Assembly: GCA_003550325.1 (NCBI GenBank)
Contig: QKWP01000696.1
Coordinates: 175,198 to 239,197 of the forward strand
Direction of reading: 5' to 3'
Source of the DNA: Gigaspora rosea
Taxonomy: Eukaryota; Glomeromycota; Glomeromycetes; Diversisporales; Gigasporaceae
DNA: 64,000 bases
The position numbers and the translations under genes were made by a program. The notes under the pieces were generated by a model. It saw only the letters and a list, made by a program, of their open reading frames with translations, was not told the DNA's origin and searched no databases. Of this stretch, positions 1-12,100 are shown piece by piece (position 1 is the first letter of the stretch; the number at the start of each line of letters is the position of its first letter).

Positions 1-170
1 TTTAAAATTTTTTTGGGGTGATTTTTTCGTTTTTGTCTTATAGGGCTAGGGTGAGGTTTGGGGTAGATTTGATATTTAAAGAGTATTTGTAGATTTTAGC
101 AGGGCTTGTAGTTTCAAATCGAGATCTCAAATTTCAGTATCAGCCGTTTTCAGCACAATAACTAACACCC
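1..170 (+). repeat. Right-hand fragment of dispersed TIR repeat Q
   Basis: The block around TTATAGGGCTAGGGTGAGG, followed by TTTAGCAGGGCTTGTAGTTT, recurs at 24.6-25.75 kb and 29.25-29.47 kb. In the complete copy at 29.25 kb it is the body of an element with inverted ends. Only the right part is visible here because the window starts inside the repeat. No coding capacity is seen. Confidence 0.7.
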
Positions 171-1741
171 AAGGTTAGTATATTGAGGAAAATATCGGGC
201 AAATAAGAAAGAGAAAGTTATAAAAACTACACTACTTAGCATCGCGCGACAACAGAGTTCTTTTTTCACGGTATTAATGGAGGACAGCTAAAACATATCT
301 TGGGGTTTTTCTTTAAAAAAAAAATAACCTATATTTTCCTGATGTCTTGAGTGAGGTTGAATGATATTTAGGAAAAAAAATACGTTCGAAGTAGTTAGAT
401 ACCTAAATAAGTAGATAGAGATTTAGTTTTAACGATTGATAGTATTGTAGTCCCAATTATCTTAATGAAATCCGAGTATCAAACCTATTATTCATCGTCA
501 TATATTAATACAAAATCCCTTGTTAATAATTACCGATTCTAATCAGCAACGTTTTCTACCATTATATTATTAATACTGTATTAACTTCATTCATTGAACT
601 CGTGCATAATACTTATCTTACTTGTTAACTACCTTTGGGTTTGTAACGCAAGATAGCTATTTATACTATACGACACCGTACAACGTACTGTACGTACGTA
701 CATTATTATTTCGGCAAAATCCTTAAATTTGATTGGTCAATCAAAATATATAACTAATTATAATACGTATGGTACTTATGTAAGTACTGTATTAGGATGC
801 CACACTAACTAATTAATCAAACCTATGTGAGGTATATTAGTAATTTTACTATGATCAAATTTTTATTAGTTGAATTATAATTTTCGATTGAATATTAGTT
901 TTATTTAACTCAATTATAAGGAAAGCGCAAAATTCTGTAAGTTTCATATTAATATTGCACTTCATTTTCTAATATTTTTTTAACTAACCTTTTCGTAAGG
1001 CTATTGTTGACATGCTACGTTCGATTTTTACAAAAAGTGTTGTTAAGTTTCAACTTGTATGTTTAAGATATAAATTTTTCATTTTAATAATGAAATTTAA
1101 ATATTTTCAAGATTAATATTCAAAATATATATTAATAAAATCTTGAAACGTACTTTTATTCTTCACTATTTTATAAATTTTGTGAAAGACTTTCAGTAAC
1201 GCTTTGATTTTTTAATGCTTGAATTATTTTAATTATTTTAATATTAATTGTTAATAAACTAAAGTAATATAACTATATAATGTATTTGTGCATCATAAAA
1301 AATATGATTATTGTAAAATTACTACAGTACTAATGCATCTGACATAGCTTTGATTAAATATTCCTGGAACACCCTTGTACTGTACGCATATCACTAGTTG
1401 TGACACATTCAATAAAAAGACATTTATTTAATGATTATATGATGTTATTAATAAAGCAAAGGCGGAAGTTATCGAAGGGCGCGAAAGCCTTTATTATAAT
1501 TAATTCACTGTAATTATTACTTGCTTTAATAGGCCTTATAGCCATAATTACCCCTATTGTTCTAATTATTACTATTCGCTTAATTTCCACTTTTACCCAA
1601 TCGTATGGGCGAATTTTTTTTGATTTTGGTTATTATTAAAAGTTAATGATAATATTTCATAAAATTTAATCCAATCATTTATGTGATATAGCATGATCAC
1701 TATATGATCTTGATCTCTGGTAATTGAATTGTGCGATTGTA
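171..1741. other. AT-rich intergenic DNA, nothing recognised
   Basis: No open frame of useful length with coding character, no tRNA-like fold and no clear repeat was seen. There are short alternating ACGTACGTAC runs near 690. Confidence 0.5.
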
Positions 1742-1742
1742 T

Positions 1743-1893
1743 TTGATTGGCCAATTGCTTGTCTTAGCTAATAATCCCGCTTATGAAACCGTTTATGAAA
1801 TTGCATAATAGTTATAATTATTATTATATTTAATTGATCAATTGCTTTCCTAGCTGTAAAATTGCTTATGAAACTGATTATGAAGGCGCATAA
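1743..1893. repeat. Two-copy tandem duplication, ~87 bp offset
   Basis: The stretch CAATTGCTTGTCTTAGCT ... GCTTATGAAAC ... GCATAATA at 1743-1810 is repeated with changes at 1830-1893. It abuts the left end of the TIR element that starts at 1896. Confidence 0.6.
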
Positions 1894-1895
1894 TA

Positions 1896-2449
1896 CCGTA
1901 AGTGTTCGAAAATAAGCTACTCTTTTTTGGACGATTTTGGCACAAAAAATCAAGGTAGCTTATTTTTGGGTATAATCGTTTTTTGTTTAATCGCAGTCGT
2001 TACATAGTGAAGTCAAATTTTTACTATGTAAATTGATTAATTGTTTAAGCTCACTTAAAATACTTTTTGGGAGGTCAAAATACACATACTCTGAAATTTT
2101 CATCCAATTCGAAGAATTTTTTATTACTTGATTTTTAATTTTTACGTTCAACGAATATATTTTTCGAAGAAATTTTAATTTTTTCATCGAGCATAAAAAT
2201 TAAAAGCCAAATAATAAAAAGTTTTCTGTCTTGGATAAAAACTTCAATGTATGTGTATTTAAAAAACTCCCTAACAGGTTTACTTAAGCGATTATAACGA
2301 TTTACATAGTATAATTTTTATTTTATTATGTAGCGACTATTATCGATCGTGGGGTAGCTTATTTTCGTGTCAAAAGATATTTTTGAGTTTTTTGACCAAA
2401 AGAGTGGGTAGCTTATTTTCGGTGATGGCTTATTTTCGGACGCATACGG
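1896..2449. mobile_element. TA-flanked TIR element, MITE family A, long copy
   Basis: The left end CCGTAAGTGTTCGAAAATAA and the right end TTATTTTCGGACGCATACGG are inverted copies, flanked by TA on both sides. That layout is typical of Tc1/mariner-type non-autonomous elements. The same ends occur at 28267-28576 and 44258-44573. This copy is about 550 bp rather than about 310 bp and has a 66-codon minus-strand frame (1987-2187) with no recognised domain, so it may be a less deleted family member. Assignment to mariner is inferred from ends and target only. Confidence 0.75.
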
Positions 2450-2657
2450 TATTTATAAATTATTTATAGAAATCACTTATAAATAATTACGCATATAATA
2501 ATCACAACATTCCCATCAAATCTTTTTAGGTTTATCCGTCGAATCAGCCGAATCAATACGGTAAATTCAAATATGGAATTCCCGTGTCATGTGTTAAGTG
2601 CCGCCTTCAGGCCATGTTTCACAACAGGCTTTTAAATAATAAAATTTCTGAACGATT

Positions 2658-2658
<1 letters not shown>

Positions 2659-2750
<92 letters not shown>

Positions 2751-2751
2751 N

Positions 2752-2821
<70 letters not shown>
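2659..2821. repeat. 163-bp poly(T) tract with one N
   Basis: An uninterrupted T run with a single N at 2751. It may be a retroposed tail on the minus strand or a homopolymer assembly artefact. The A/T frames across it are not genes. Confidence 0.9.
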
Positions 2822-2823
<2 letters not shown>

Positions 2824-4012
2824 AATACAGCATTCACAAATAGAAATCTGATGCATTAAATTTATTTTAGTTGTATTTGTCACTAGTGGCCAATCACTAT
2901 TATCGCAAAGTTTACTATAGCACTTGTCAAATAATTAAGAAGTAGTTTACAAATAATTAAGTTGTACTAATTGAATATTAAGTAGGCTGGGATCCAATTA
3001 CAGATGTATATCTAAATGTTTAAACGATACAAGCACTTAATATACCGTAGCGTAGTGGAAGACCCTTAATTTCTATGATGAAGTGATACAAAAATTACGT
3101 TTCGACATAAACTTAATGAAGATCGCTTCAAAATGTAATTTGGAAATTTTGTCGGTCACGCCGCGTGTCTATATTTGTGCTTTAAGTGTTGTTATACGTA
3201 TGATGATCATAATGTACTCCGGACTGGTTTTCTAAATTTCCGAAAATAAATCCAAAATTCTCAGTTTCAAATATTAAGCATAAACATACAACTTTGTTGG
3301 TTATATATTATGTCAATTGGATAATATTATTTTCAGACATAAGCAACCATATTGATATTTTTTGGATTAGTCCTAAATTGCCCCGTCTTCAATCGTCTGA
3401 AAATATTCCCTTGCCAACTCTACATTTAATGAATATAAGGTTCTGTTTGGCTTAACTTCATGTTGTTTTTAGTATTAAACAATGCATTTAGAGTAATCTA
3501 TTCAAACTTGGTATTTTACTTTATATATTAACAGAAATTTACTATTATACAAAATTTACGAAAATTATAGTTATAATTGGCTATATAACTCGTATATTTA
3601 TAATAACTGATAAGCTACTCAATTCTGTAGTATTTATCTTTATATAAAGCCTTTCATTTAGGTTCGTTTTGCAATTTCTTAAAATTTAAAACAATGAATA
3701 GAGATGTTTAGATTGAACTTGGGACTCAAACCGCTGAACTATTATCGTTTGAACAACCGGTTAACCTTTCTGGTTTAAACATATCATAAATCTATAAAAG
3801 TTGCATACTGTATTACAGCGGTAACATAATAGGATTTTTTAATTCTTGCTGTTTAGCCTAACTAATTTTAATAATTTGTTTACATTCATGCAGCTACGTA
3901 TGTACGTATATAAACTCTGTTATTAATGCTAGTTTGTAATTCAGTAATTAATATAGGTTTTGACAATTTAACATAATACAACATTGCGCATAATTTATAT
4001 CTGTAACTACGG
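2822..4012. other. Intergenic region upstream of Sel1 gene 1
   Basis: AT-rich. No gene or repeat was recognised except a weak ATAATATTT at 4014, which resembles the motif upstream of the other Sel1 genes. Confidence 0.4.
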
Positions 4013-4055
4013 ATAATATTTTTCAAGCCATTTTTTTTTTTCTTTCTTTTTCAAA

Positions 4056-4967
4056 ATGTCAGATAATTCAATTTCAGAACGTCCAAAAAAAGTCTTCAAT
4101 TCATCAAACCAAATTACCCAAATAATTGACAATTTTAACCAATTCAATTTAAATGACAGCTTTTTTAGCGAAATTGTTAAAAAATTATATTATAGATATA
4201 ATGAAGAAAGTTCAAAAAGTGATGATTTAAAATTAATAATTAACTCATTAGATCAAATTTTGGCAAAAAAGAAGTTAAATCCTGTTAATATTATCAATTG
4301 GTGTTTGAATAATCAAAATAATCCTATAGTGCAAATTGTTCTTGCAAGGTGTTATCGTTTTGGCAAATGGATCGAAAAGAATGAACATAAGGCATTTATT
4401 CATTATCAAAAGTCTGCTGATATGGAATTTGCTGATGGAATATACGGTGTTGGTGTTTGTTATAGTATGGGAATTGGTGTTGAAACGGATAAACAGAAGG
4501 CATTCATTTATTATCAAAAATCTGCAGACATAGGTTATGTTTATGGGTTATATAATGTTGGATATTGTTATCAAAACGGAATTGGTGTTGAAAAAGATGA
4601 AAATAAGGCATTCATTTATTATCAAAAATCTGCTTACATGGGTGATCCTATGGGAACATATAATATTGGACATTGTTATCAATACGAAATTGGAATCGAA
4701 AAGGATGAACATAAAGCATTCATTTATTACCAAAAATCTGCTGAAATGGGTCTTATTTATGGAATATATAACGTTGGATATTGTTATCTAAACGGAATTG
4801 GAGTCGAAGTGGATGAACATAAAGCATTTATTCATTTTCTGAAAGCTGCTAATATGGGTTATGCTGATGCAATAAACGTGGTTGGTCATTGCTATCTCTA
4901 TGGATATGGTGTTAAGATAGATGAATATAAGGCTTTTATTTATTATAAAAAATTGGCTGAAATGTAA
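4056..4967 (+). CDS. Sel1-repeat protein, array gene 1
   Basis: An intact single-exon gene of 303 codons. Residues 1-89 form a polar N-terminal region (IIDNFNQFNLND ... EIVKKLYYRYNEE ... INWCLNNQNNP) shared with the other four array members. Residues 90-303 are six Sel1-like repeats of 35-36 residues (90-124, 125-160, 161-196, 197-232, 233-268, 269-303) with the pattern G-V-G-x-C-Y ... G-I-G-V-E-x-D-E-x-KAF-IYYQKSA. Sel1 repeats fold into alpha-alpha superhelices that act as protein-binding scaffolds. No signal peptide or membrane segment is seen, so it is probably cytosolic. The N-terminal part resembles the linker found before Sel1 repeats in AM-fungal proteins; that is recollection, not a search. 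The ATG is preceded by a T-rich tract and TCAAA, as in its paralogues. Partner and pathway are unknown. Confidence 0.93.
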   Translation: MSDNSISERPKKVFNSSNQITQIIDNFNQFNLNDSFFSEIVKKLYYRYNEESSKSDDLKLIINSLDQILAKKKLNPVNIINWCLNNQNNPIVQIVLARCYRFGKWIEKNEHKAFIHYQKSADMEFADGIYGVGVCYSMGIGVETDKQKAFIYYQKSADIGYVYGLYNVGYCYQNGIGVEKDENKAFIYYQKSAYMGDPMGTYNIGHCYQYEIGIEKDEHKAFIYYQKSAEMGLIYGIYNVGYCYLNGIGVEVDEHKAFIHFLKAANMGYADAINVVGHCYLYGYGVKIDEYKAFIYYKKLAEM

Positions 4968-7344
4968 AAAGCTGGTTCCTTGTAACTTTAAGAGAAAGTA
5001 GTAGTAAAAAAAAAAAACAATTATTAAAATAATCCATTTTAGATTTGAATTTGAAATATTTGTATGGTTTTAGAATCCCTGGATAGAAGTCTTTGAAGTG
5101 ATATTATAATAAGAAAAATTTATAATGGTTATGAAAGTTAATGTACTGGTGAAATTTTTATTATTTGCTATCCTATTGGATAGGAAAAAATTCAAGCCAT
5201 CAATCTTGTAATAGTTGCTTTATTTTTCATTAAAAAATGGCAATATTTAAAACCCTATTTTATTATTATGCATTTCAAATTAATAATGTCTGACGAATGA
5301 TAAAACCATTTCATTTAGATGACTTCAAATTGACGAGTTGATTGATCCTATGACGAATTGACGAAACCCAAGACAAATTAATGAAATAGATGATGAATTG
5401 ACGAAACCTATGTGAAGCTTAATGAGTAATATTTATACAAGTTAAAGTTAATTACTACACATACACTCTTTTGAATATTGTGAATAAACTTACAGATAAA
5501 AATTAAGAAGTATTCTTAATAATGATAAGAACTAAAAATGGGTTTTTAACAGAACAAGGCGATAATACACAATCAATAACAGCGAAATTCATTTTACATT
5601 ATTGTTATCATGATTTTACTTGTTTTCACGAGTAACAAACCAAAAAAGAAATAAATTAACTAAATACGTAAAGGTAAAAGTTTAGGGTTAGAGCATTGTT
5701 ATTAGAAACTATAGTGATAGGTTGGTGCTTATAATGTATAAAAATATCATTCACATCATTTTTAATTAGTTCGCCAAGGTCAATTTAAAAATTGGTTTCT
5801 GAGTATTTTTGCTTTCTTTTTCATGTGTTCAGAATTTATATCGAGCATAGCAAAATTTGTGCATAAATAATACATTCCAATCAAAAAAGCAAAATTTTGA
5901 CTATTAATAATTTGTTGCTATAATTTCTAATATTTACGTTTTAACATAAACTTATATCTTTACATAATTTATTAGATCACAAAATAATTTTATAAGCAAA
6001 AATTTTATAAACAATTTATATACTAGTGAACAAATAGAACTAATCTTATCTGCCAATCACAGATTGTATTCATTTCTATCTATTTTGTTCTAGATGAAAA
6101 AGCATGCTTTATTAGTGACTTCAGGGAAGACATAACATCAAAATCAGTGATGATTTTTGAAGAATTAGATTGATTTGATTTTTATTAGTGAAGTTAATTA
6201 AACTTTCAAATAATTAGTCATACTGCTCTTGGATTGATGTGATATTAGCAAATATACTAAGAAAAAATTTTGAGAATATCTATAATGCGTGGATTGTGTA
6301 TAATTGGTAGAATATCATAGGTACGGTTTTAAGAGTACCATCCATTATCCATAGTGGTGCATGAGTCAAGTATTAAATATTTTCTACTTTAGTAAATCAA
6401 GAATTAAATTTTGGCTAACTAGATTATCATTAATTAAAAGGGTTATTATTTAAAGTAATTTGAAGAAATTGTGGCATACTAAATTCTGTAATATTTCGTG
6501 GTTGTAGTGGTAATTCTACTTTTGTTACCTGAGCTTGGTGTTAAGCTTGATGAATAACTTTGCCAACTTCAGCTTTATGTACTTCGGGACATAATTGTCG
6601 TTGCCAGTAAACTTTTAAGGTGATGCATGTATTCATGTAAATGTGTGCCTACAAGAGTTGCGACCTCATAGTGAGACATTCGTCTGATTGACTGATATAA
6701 ATCAATTGCCCGGCAACTTGTTTATACACTATAAAGTGCAAAAGCCACTTTTCACTTCAAAAGAACGCTTATATTCACTACAAATCAGAAATAATAAGTA
6801 ACTTCAAGAGCTTTACTTAGAAGGCAAAGTATGCCTACCGTTTATTGAACCATATTGTAGAGTGAAGGTAGCTGGAAACGTTTGCGTCTAAGCTATTTTA
6901 TTTTTTTTAGATTTAATAACTTTTATTTTTAATTGTTTAATTTGAATAGGTACAAGCTCTTAGTAGTAGAAGATCCGGGCTGGTCTGTTCTTGTAGTGCA
7001 TTTGGGCTTGTCAGCCGTATACTAAAAGTTGTAGTTTATGTCTTGTACGTAGATCTTAGACGTAGATTCTTTAATGTGCTTGGGTTTATTAGAAATAATA
7101 TCACTTTACGCGTATCTATCTATTATCTAAATATAAGTAATCTATCATTTTGTGTGTATTTATTGGTTTGTAAGCTTTTTTATTCGATGTTTTGTTTCGT
7201 TTCTAGTACTGTAGTATTAACTAAATTATGTATTTTGAATCGTTAATTATAGATCTACCAATCATATGAATGTCTCCCAATGAGTTGCGACCCCGCTGTT
7301 TCCAAACGAGTGACCCGGGTTTCTAATTTACCTGGGTCAAATCA
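4968..7344. other. Intergenic region after Sel1 gene 1
   Basis: The first 60 bp keep the conserved 3' flank of the array genes (AAAAAGCTGGTTCCTTGTAA). At 5288-5410 there is a fragment rich in TGACGAA/GACGAATTGACGAAAC words. It matches the ends of the element at 7345-9142, including TAATGTCTGACGAATGA. No gene was recognised in the rest. Confidence 0.5.
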
Positions 7345-7631
7345 GGGGTAATGATGCTTGACGAAACTATTTTCGCACTGACGAAATGGTTTGTCTATGG
7401 TTTCGTCTGACGAAACCTTGACGATTGACGAAACTATAGACGATTGACGAAACTACAGACGAAACTACAGACGATTGACGAAACTATAGACGATTGATGA
7501 AACTATAGCGATTGACGAACTACAGATGATTGAACGATTGACGAAACCATTGATGAAACCATTGAAGAAACTAGAGATGGGTTTCACGCATGCTGAGAAA
7601 ATGCGGCTAATTGGGGATAATTAAAACTAAC

Positions 7632-7862
7632 AGGTGACAAAGTGGTGGAAAAACTTCGCGATTAGATGATCACTCATGCTTCCGGACCCCTTCGACGCAA
7701 CCCGAAAAATTTATACAAAATTTATGACACTGTTAATAAAAAACATATATCTGATATTCGATTCTTGAAAAAATGCATAAAGTTTTCAGGTTGCATCGAA
7801 GGGGTTCGGAAGCATCGATGATCACCTGATCGCGAATTTTTTTTGCCACCAACTTTGTCATC
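7632..7862. mobile_element. Foldback MITE with 10-bp target duplication
   Basis: Two arms of about 95 bp (AGGTGACAAAGTGGTGG ... CTTCCGGACCCCTTCGACGC on the left; the same in reverse complement on the right) surround a spacer of roughly 45 bp. TAAAACTAAC occurs exactly on both sides (7622-7631 and 7863-7872). A 9-10 bp duplication suggests mobilisation by a MULE-type transposase. It sits inside element T, so it is younger than T. Confidence 0.85.
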
Positions 7863-8193
7863 TAAAACTAACCAATTAACTAATCTAACTAATACAAAAC
7901 TATACAACATTTGTCCCAATACTCCTTAACCTTGAATCGGTAAGCAGAAAGAGTCTAAAAAGATTTGTCCAGGTCTCAAGGTTAGCAGGGTCTTGCTATG
8001 GCGTAACTGGCGTCCAAGTATAGTTTACTTGTGGTTCTTATCTTCCAATTCTTTCTTAATATTAATTCTATAGCTCTAACTTCTTAATTCCGAAATTGTA
8101 GGATTCAAATATTCAATTTCAGTCGTGAACTCGGTTCACGATGTCACGTGATAGGAATAGGTATCGAATATCGGGGCCCGGAGGGGTGCCATT

Positions 8194-8835
8194 ATGTCAA
8201 GCAAATGATCTACCAGATTTAGGCTCGGAACTAGGATTATACGATGTGATGAGGTAAATTATGCGGGCGAACTGAGGTTGATTATGCGATGGATGCAAAA
8301 TAAATTTAAATTATGCGATCGATAATGCGATTTTTATTATTATACGCTATATGTAATTAGGTCTATTCTTCCGAACATTTGTAGAAAATTTTACCTCAAC
8401 TATGCTCGTAATTTAAGTTCATTCATTTTCTACATCGGAACTTACATTCTGCAACCCCAATTACAAATTGTCGAATAAAGTTAACATACTCACAACAACC
8501 AATCAGCGATTTATGCTTTTTTTTGTTCGATTATGCGAAGCATATGCGATGCGAAAAATTGTTAAATTATGCGAATATTATGCTTTCGCATAATCCTGGA
8601 ACCCTACTCGGAACCAATAAAAATGTAATATATACAATTGCTAACGATAAAACAAAAATCGTAATGGCACAATATTTTACTATGACAAATAGCTCTTTCT
8701 AAGTAAAAAGTGCGATCATGAAATTTTACCTATAAAAAGAGAGCTTTTTTATATTAAAATAAACAAAAAAGATTTATTACTGTATTATTTATCAAACTTT
8801 TGTTTTACATCGGATGTAGATCATTTGCTTGACAT
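8194..8835. mobile_element. TIR element with perfect 20-bp ends, carrying a nested hAT
   Basis: ATGTCAAGCAAATGATCTAC at 8194 is repeated exactly in inverted orientation at 8816-8835. Almost all of the left interior is the hAT-type insertion 8232-8606. Target duplication is unclear (ATT on both sides is possible). No coding frame. Confidence 0.75.
8232..8606. mobile_element. Non-autonomous hAT-type element, 375 bp
   Basis: It is flanked by an exact 8-bp duplication CTCGGAAC (8224-8231 and 8607-8614). It starts TAGGATTATACG and ends CGCATAATCCTGGAACCCTA. The reverse of the end, TAGGGTTCCAGGATTATGCG, matches the start with a short gap. 8-bp duplications and (C/T)AGGG ends are characteristic of hAT. 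The interior is rich in TTATGCGA words on both strands, likely subterminal binding sites. There is no transposase. Confidence 0.82.
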
Positions 8836-9142
8836 ATTTACTTACCGCATGTGCAACCTCAGAACGCCAGAAGGCGTTTATGCACTAACCAGTTTTAATG
8901 ATTCCTAAACCAAAAATCGCACCTTTTGATTTTTATTTATTTTTTTTTTCTCATAAATATATATATATATTTCTCATAAATATTCGCCACGATTTCGTCA
9001 TTCGTCATGAGCTTCGTCATTGTCGTCATTCCTCACGAGTTTCGTCATTCGTCTTTCGTCATTCATCAAATTGAATTGACTGACGAAATGGTCGTCATTC
9101 ATCTTGAGGAAACTTTCGTCATTCGTCAGGCATCATTAACCG

Positions 9143-12100
9143 GGGTCGTCTAAAGCGTAGAAAATCTCGTGACACATGACCAATCAATTAAAGAAAAATT
9201 GAATGTAACTATGTTATCAGTTTTAACTACTATTTACATTATAATCGATTTCATCATTGACAAAACTCAGAACATAGATGAAAAACGTTATGTTGGCATC
9301 ACAAGTTAATACCAAGGAAATACTAGGCTTTGATTATAAGATTTTATATGATCAGAAGTCTGTGGTATCACCCATTTATGAAATATGTGCCAGGTCTGTC
9401 TTGTGTGTAGGATATTTTACTGACAACTGTTTTGTGGACAATGTTAATCATTTGGACCAGTCATAGCAAGTTATGTTAACAAAAGCTTTTTTATGGGTGA
9501 TAGCTATAACATACACGCAACCTGTTTTCACCTGGGTCACCTGATTTCAAGTATATGAGTGGTACGGGTGAAAAAATTGCATATCAGATTTTTCTTTTCG
9601 CAACAACAATAGTAAACATTTTTACAATTGTATTCTTTCATTGTCAGGTATCTATTAACATTAATTTTTTTCACCTCCTTTTTGTAAGGTTATAACCTCA
9701 CAGATTTTGTCCTCATCCATTCTTACAATAGGATCTGTATAAAAAAAAATAAAATTTAATAAGAAAAAATTTTTACAATTAAGGTTTTTATATTGGAAAA
9801 AATTTCATGAAAGTCTAATAAGAATGTTTTACGGCCAAGAAATTGAAGTTTATGATTCAAAAAAAAGGTTTTATAAGTGACTTTTTTTTTGATTAATTAT
9901 GCCATTATTACATAAAGATTATTAAATTAAAAGCAAATTTAATCTTTTTATTGTCAGGATATTAATAATCAATCAATATATTAAAAGTTTACAATTGAGT
10001 CATGATATTTACTTCACACTTCACTTATTTTATTCATTCTAACTTAGCAAATAGGCATTAAGATAATTATTATTTGATATATGCTAAGACATAATATTTG
10101 TTTTTATATTTCTAGGGAACATGTTGTTTTGAAATCTGCTAAAAGTTGGTAATTCTAATAGGTGGTATTATTTGGTTATACTAGAAAGATAACCAAGGAT
10201 AAAAAAAAAACATTTAAGTGGTATTTGAATTATATTACAAGTGGCAATTCAAATGGGAAATAAAGTCTTAAGATATAATCTTAAGCACATTATTAGCATC
10301 GTGAAGGCATACAAATGTTTTGATGGCTTTTCATGATTTTTATTTTTAACTTTTCTATTTTTTTATTGGATTATTGGCGTTCTCATGCATCTCAATCTAC
10401 TGATCGTAATCACAATCAATGACGATATTTATAGAATCAAATGTCTGAGCATACTCATTCTATTTTTCGTAATATTCGTCATGCCACCTAAAAAAAAACA
10501 TAATCAAAAAAAACTTCTTTTTGCCAACTGTCGACGCTTTTTCAGTTGCATCAGCTTCTCCTTTTAATGATTTTGTTAATTATAAATTTTTTTGTTACAA
10601 CTTTATTGTCCGTCAAATATGGATAAACATCTACCCAAACCCTCGTTTTACGTCTTCTTTACTGAGAAGCTTATAAATGTTCATACATGAAAAACGGAGT
10701 AGCAGTATTCATTATGATTTAGTTAAACATTAAAAAATGGGTAGTATTTATTACATTCGAATCAAATATCGATTATTTGTTTTAAAAGCTTCTATCATTA
10801 AAAATATAATAATAATTTTTGGATCAATTAGAAATTTGTTGAGTTTATTGTCGCGGAACATAAATAAATCGGATTCAAATGAAATCCGAGTTTCTATGTA
10901 ATCCTCTAAACGTACCTATACTTGTTTAATATAAACTCTACTCTAAACTAACCTTTAACCTAAAAAATACGCACCAAAAATTTTTATCTTTCGGTGGCTT
11001 GCCAATTTTTTTATACCATAAGTTACATATTCCATTTTAATCTGATTTCCGTCATATTTATTATAATTGGTATGTAAAAAATGTACAGTAAAAGTAATGC
11101 TTGGACGACTTCATCGATGATAAATTTTTGAAGAAAGAAGATGGTTATATCTCGTTATGATAATTTGTTATCGAAATGCTAACTCACTTTGTTAATTTAT
11201 TCAATTTCTGGCCAATTATAATTTACCGTCGAGCTATTGAGTAAGTGCTTTTATGTCAACATTTTCTATCCTCGCTATAATAGAGAAATTCTCCAGAGTA
11301 ATTTAAAAATTATTAACTTTAATTGCAATTTATTCATTATAAAGGTTAGATTTCTCAGCATAATTAATCTACAGTATTAAGATTAAGTAGAGTGTATAGT
11401 GTCCATATGCTATTATATTTATTAACTCTATTTGTGTTAAAATGAATCGGTCTGTCCCGATCAGTTTCTGATTCGATTTTTTTTTTCACATTAGTGAGGT
11501 TAGTCTCCCTCTTTTTATTAAAGTTTGAAAATATATATTTACACTCTGAGTACAATTGACTACGTGGAATGCTTTATTATATGAGTTTATGGGTATTTAC
11601 ATCACATAGTACCTAAAATAAATCCTACTACTTGCATTTATTCTGTGAGCGTAAAGAATATTTATTATTCAATTGTGGATATTGTCAACATGAAATTCCT
11701 TTTTAATTTACTTGATTTATTAATTTAATCAATGAAATTTATAAATAATTTCTATCCTATTTAGCATTTCAACAAATTGTTGCAAATACAAATAGTACTG
11801 ATGTAAAATAAATAATAATGACAAAAAAAATTTGAAGCACAAATAGAAATCAGATGAAAGCGTCAGTCAAAATTGAAGAATTCAGTATGTTGATTGGCAT
11901 ATTAAGACTTAATATGCCATCTGACACTTTGAATTTTTTAAATTTTGATCGGTAGGAATAAAACTAAATTAAAAATCACAGTATAATAGGTTAAAAATGC
12001 GATTTGACTAATTGAACCATAGTGCTACTTTTCATATTCACTTATACTCTTTTTTTTTAATAAGTTTAAATTCTAACCAAAACAAAAAATATAAAAAATT

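Larger units (their letters stand above)
7345..9142. mobile_element. TIR element T with TGACGAA subterminal repeats
   Basis: The left end GGTAATGATGCTTGACGAA and the right end, read in reverse as GGTTAATGATGCCTGACGAA, are inverted. Both are followed inward by many copies of TGACGAA (7355-7575 left; 8990-9130 right as TTCGTCA). Dense subterminal words of this kind usually serve as transposase binding sites. The interior is occupied by two younger insertions (7632-7862 and 8194-8835), so little original body is left and no transposase gene is seen. The target duplication is not resolvable. Superfamily unknown. Confidence 0.72.

Noticed and set aside
2584-2883. Several Lys- or Phe-rich frames
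   Set aside because: They are translations of the poly(T) tract.
3715-3785. Another tRNA-like stretch (GGTTTGAGTCCCAAG on the minus strand)
   Set aside because: Only a B-box-like word. No credible A box or acceptor stem by eye.
7350-7580. Regularly spaced GACGATTGACGAAACTATA words resembling a CRISPR array
   Set aside because: Spacing is irregular, there are no unique spacers of constant length, the genome is eukaryotic, and the same words form the subterminal region of a TIR element.
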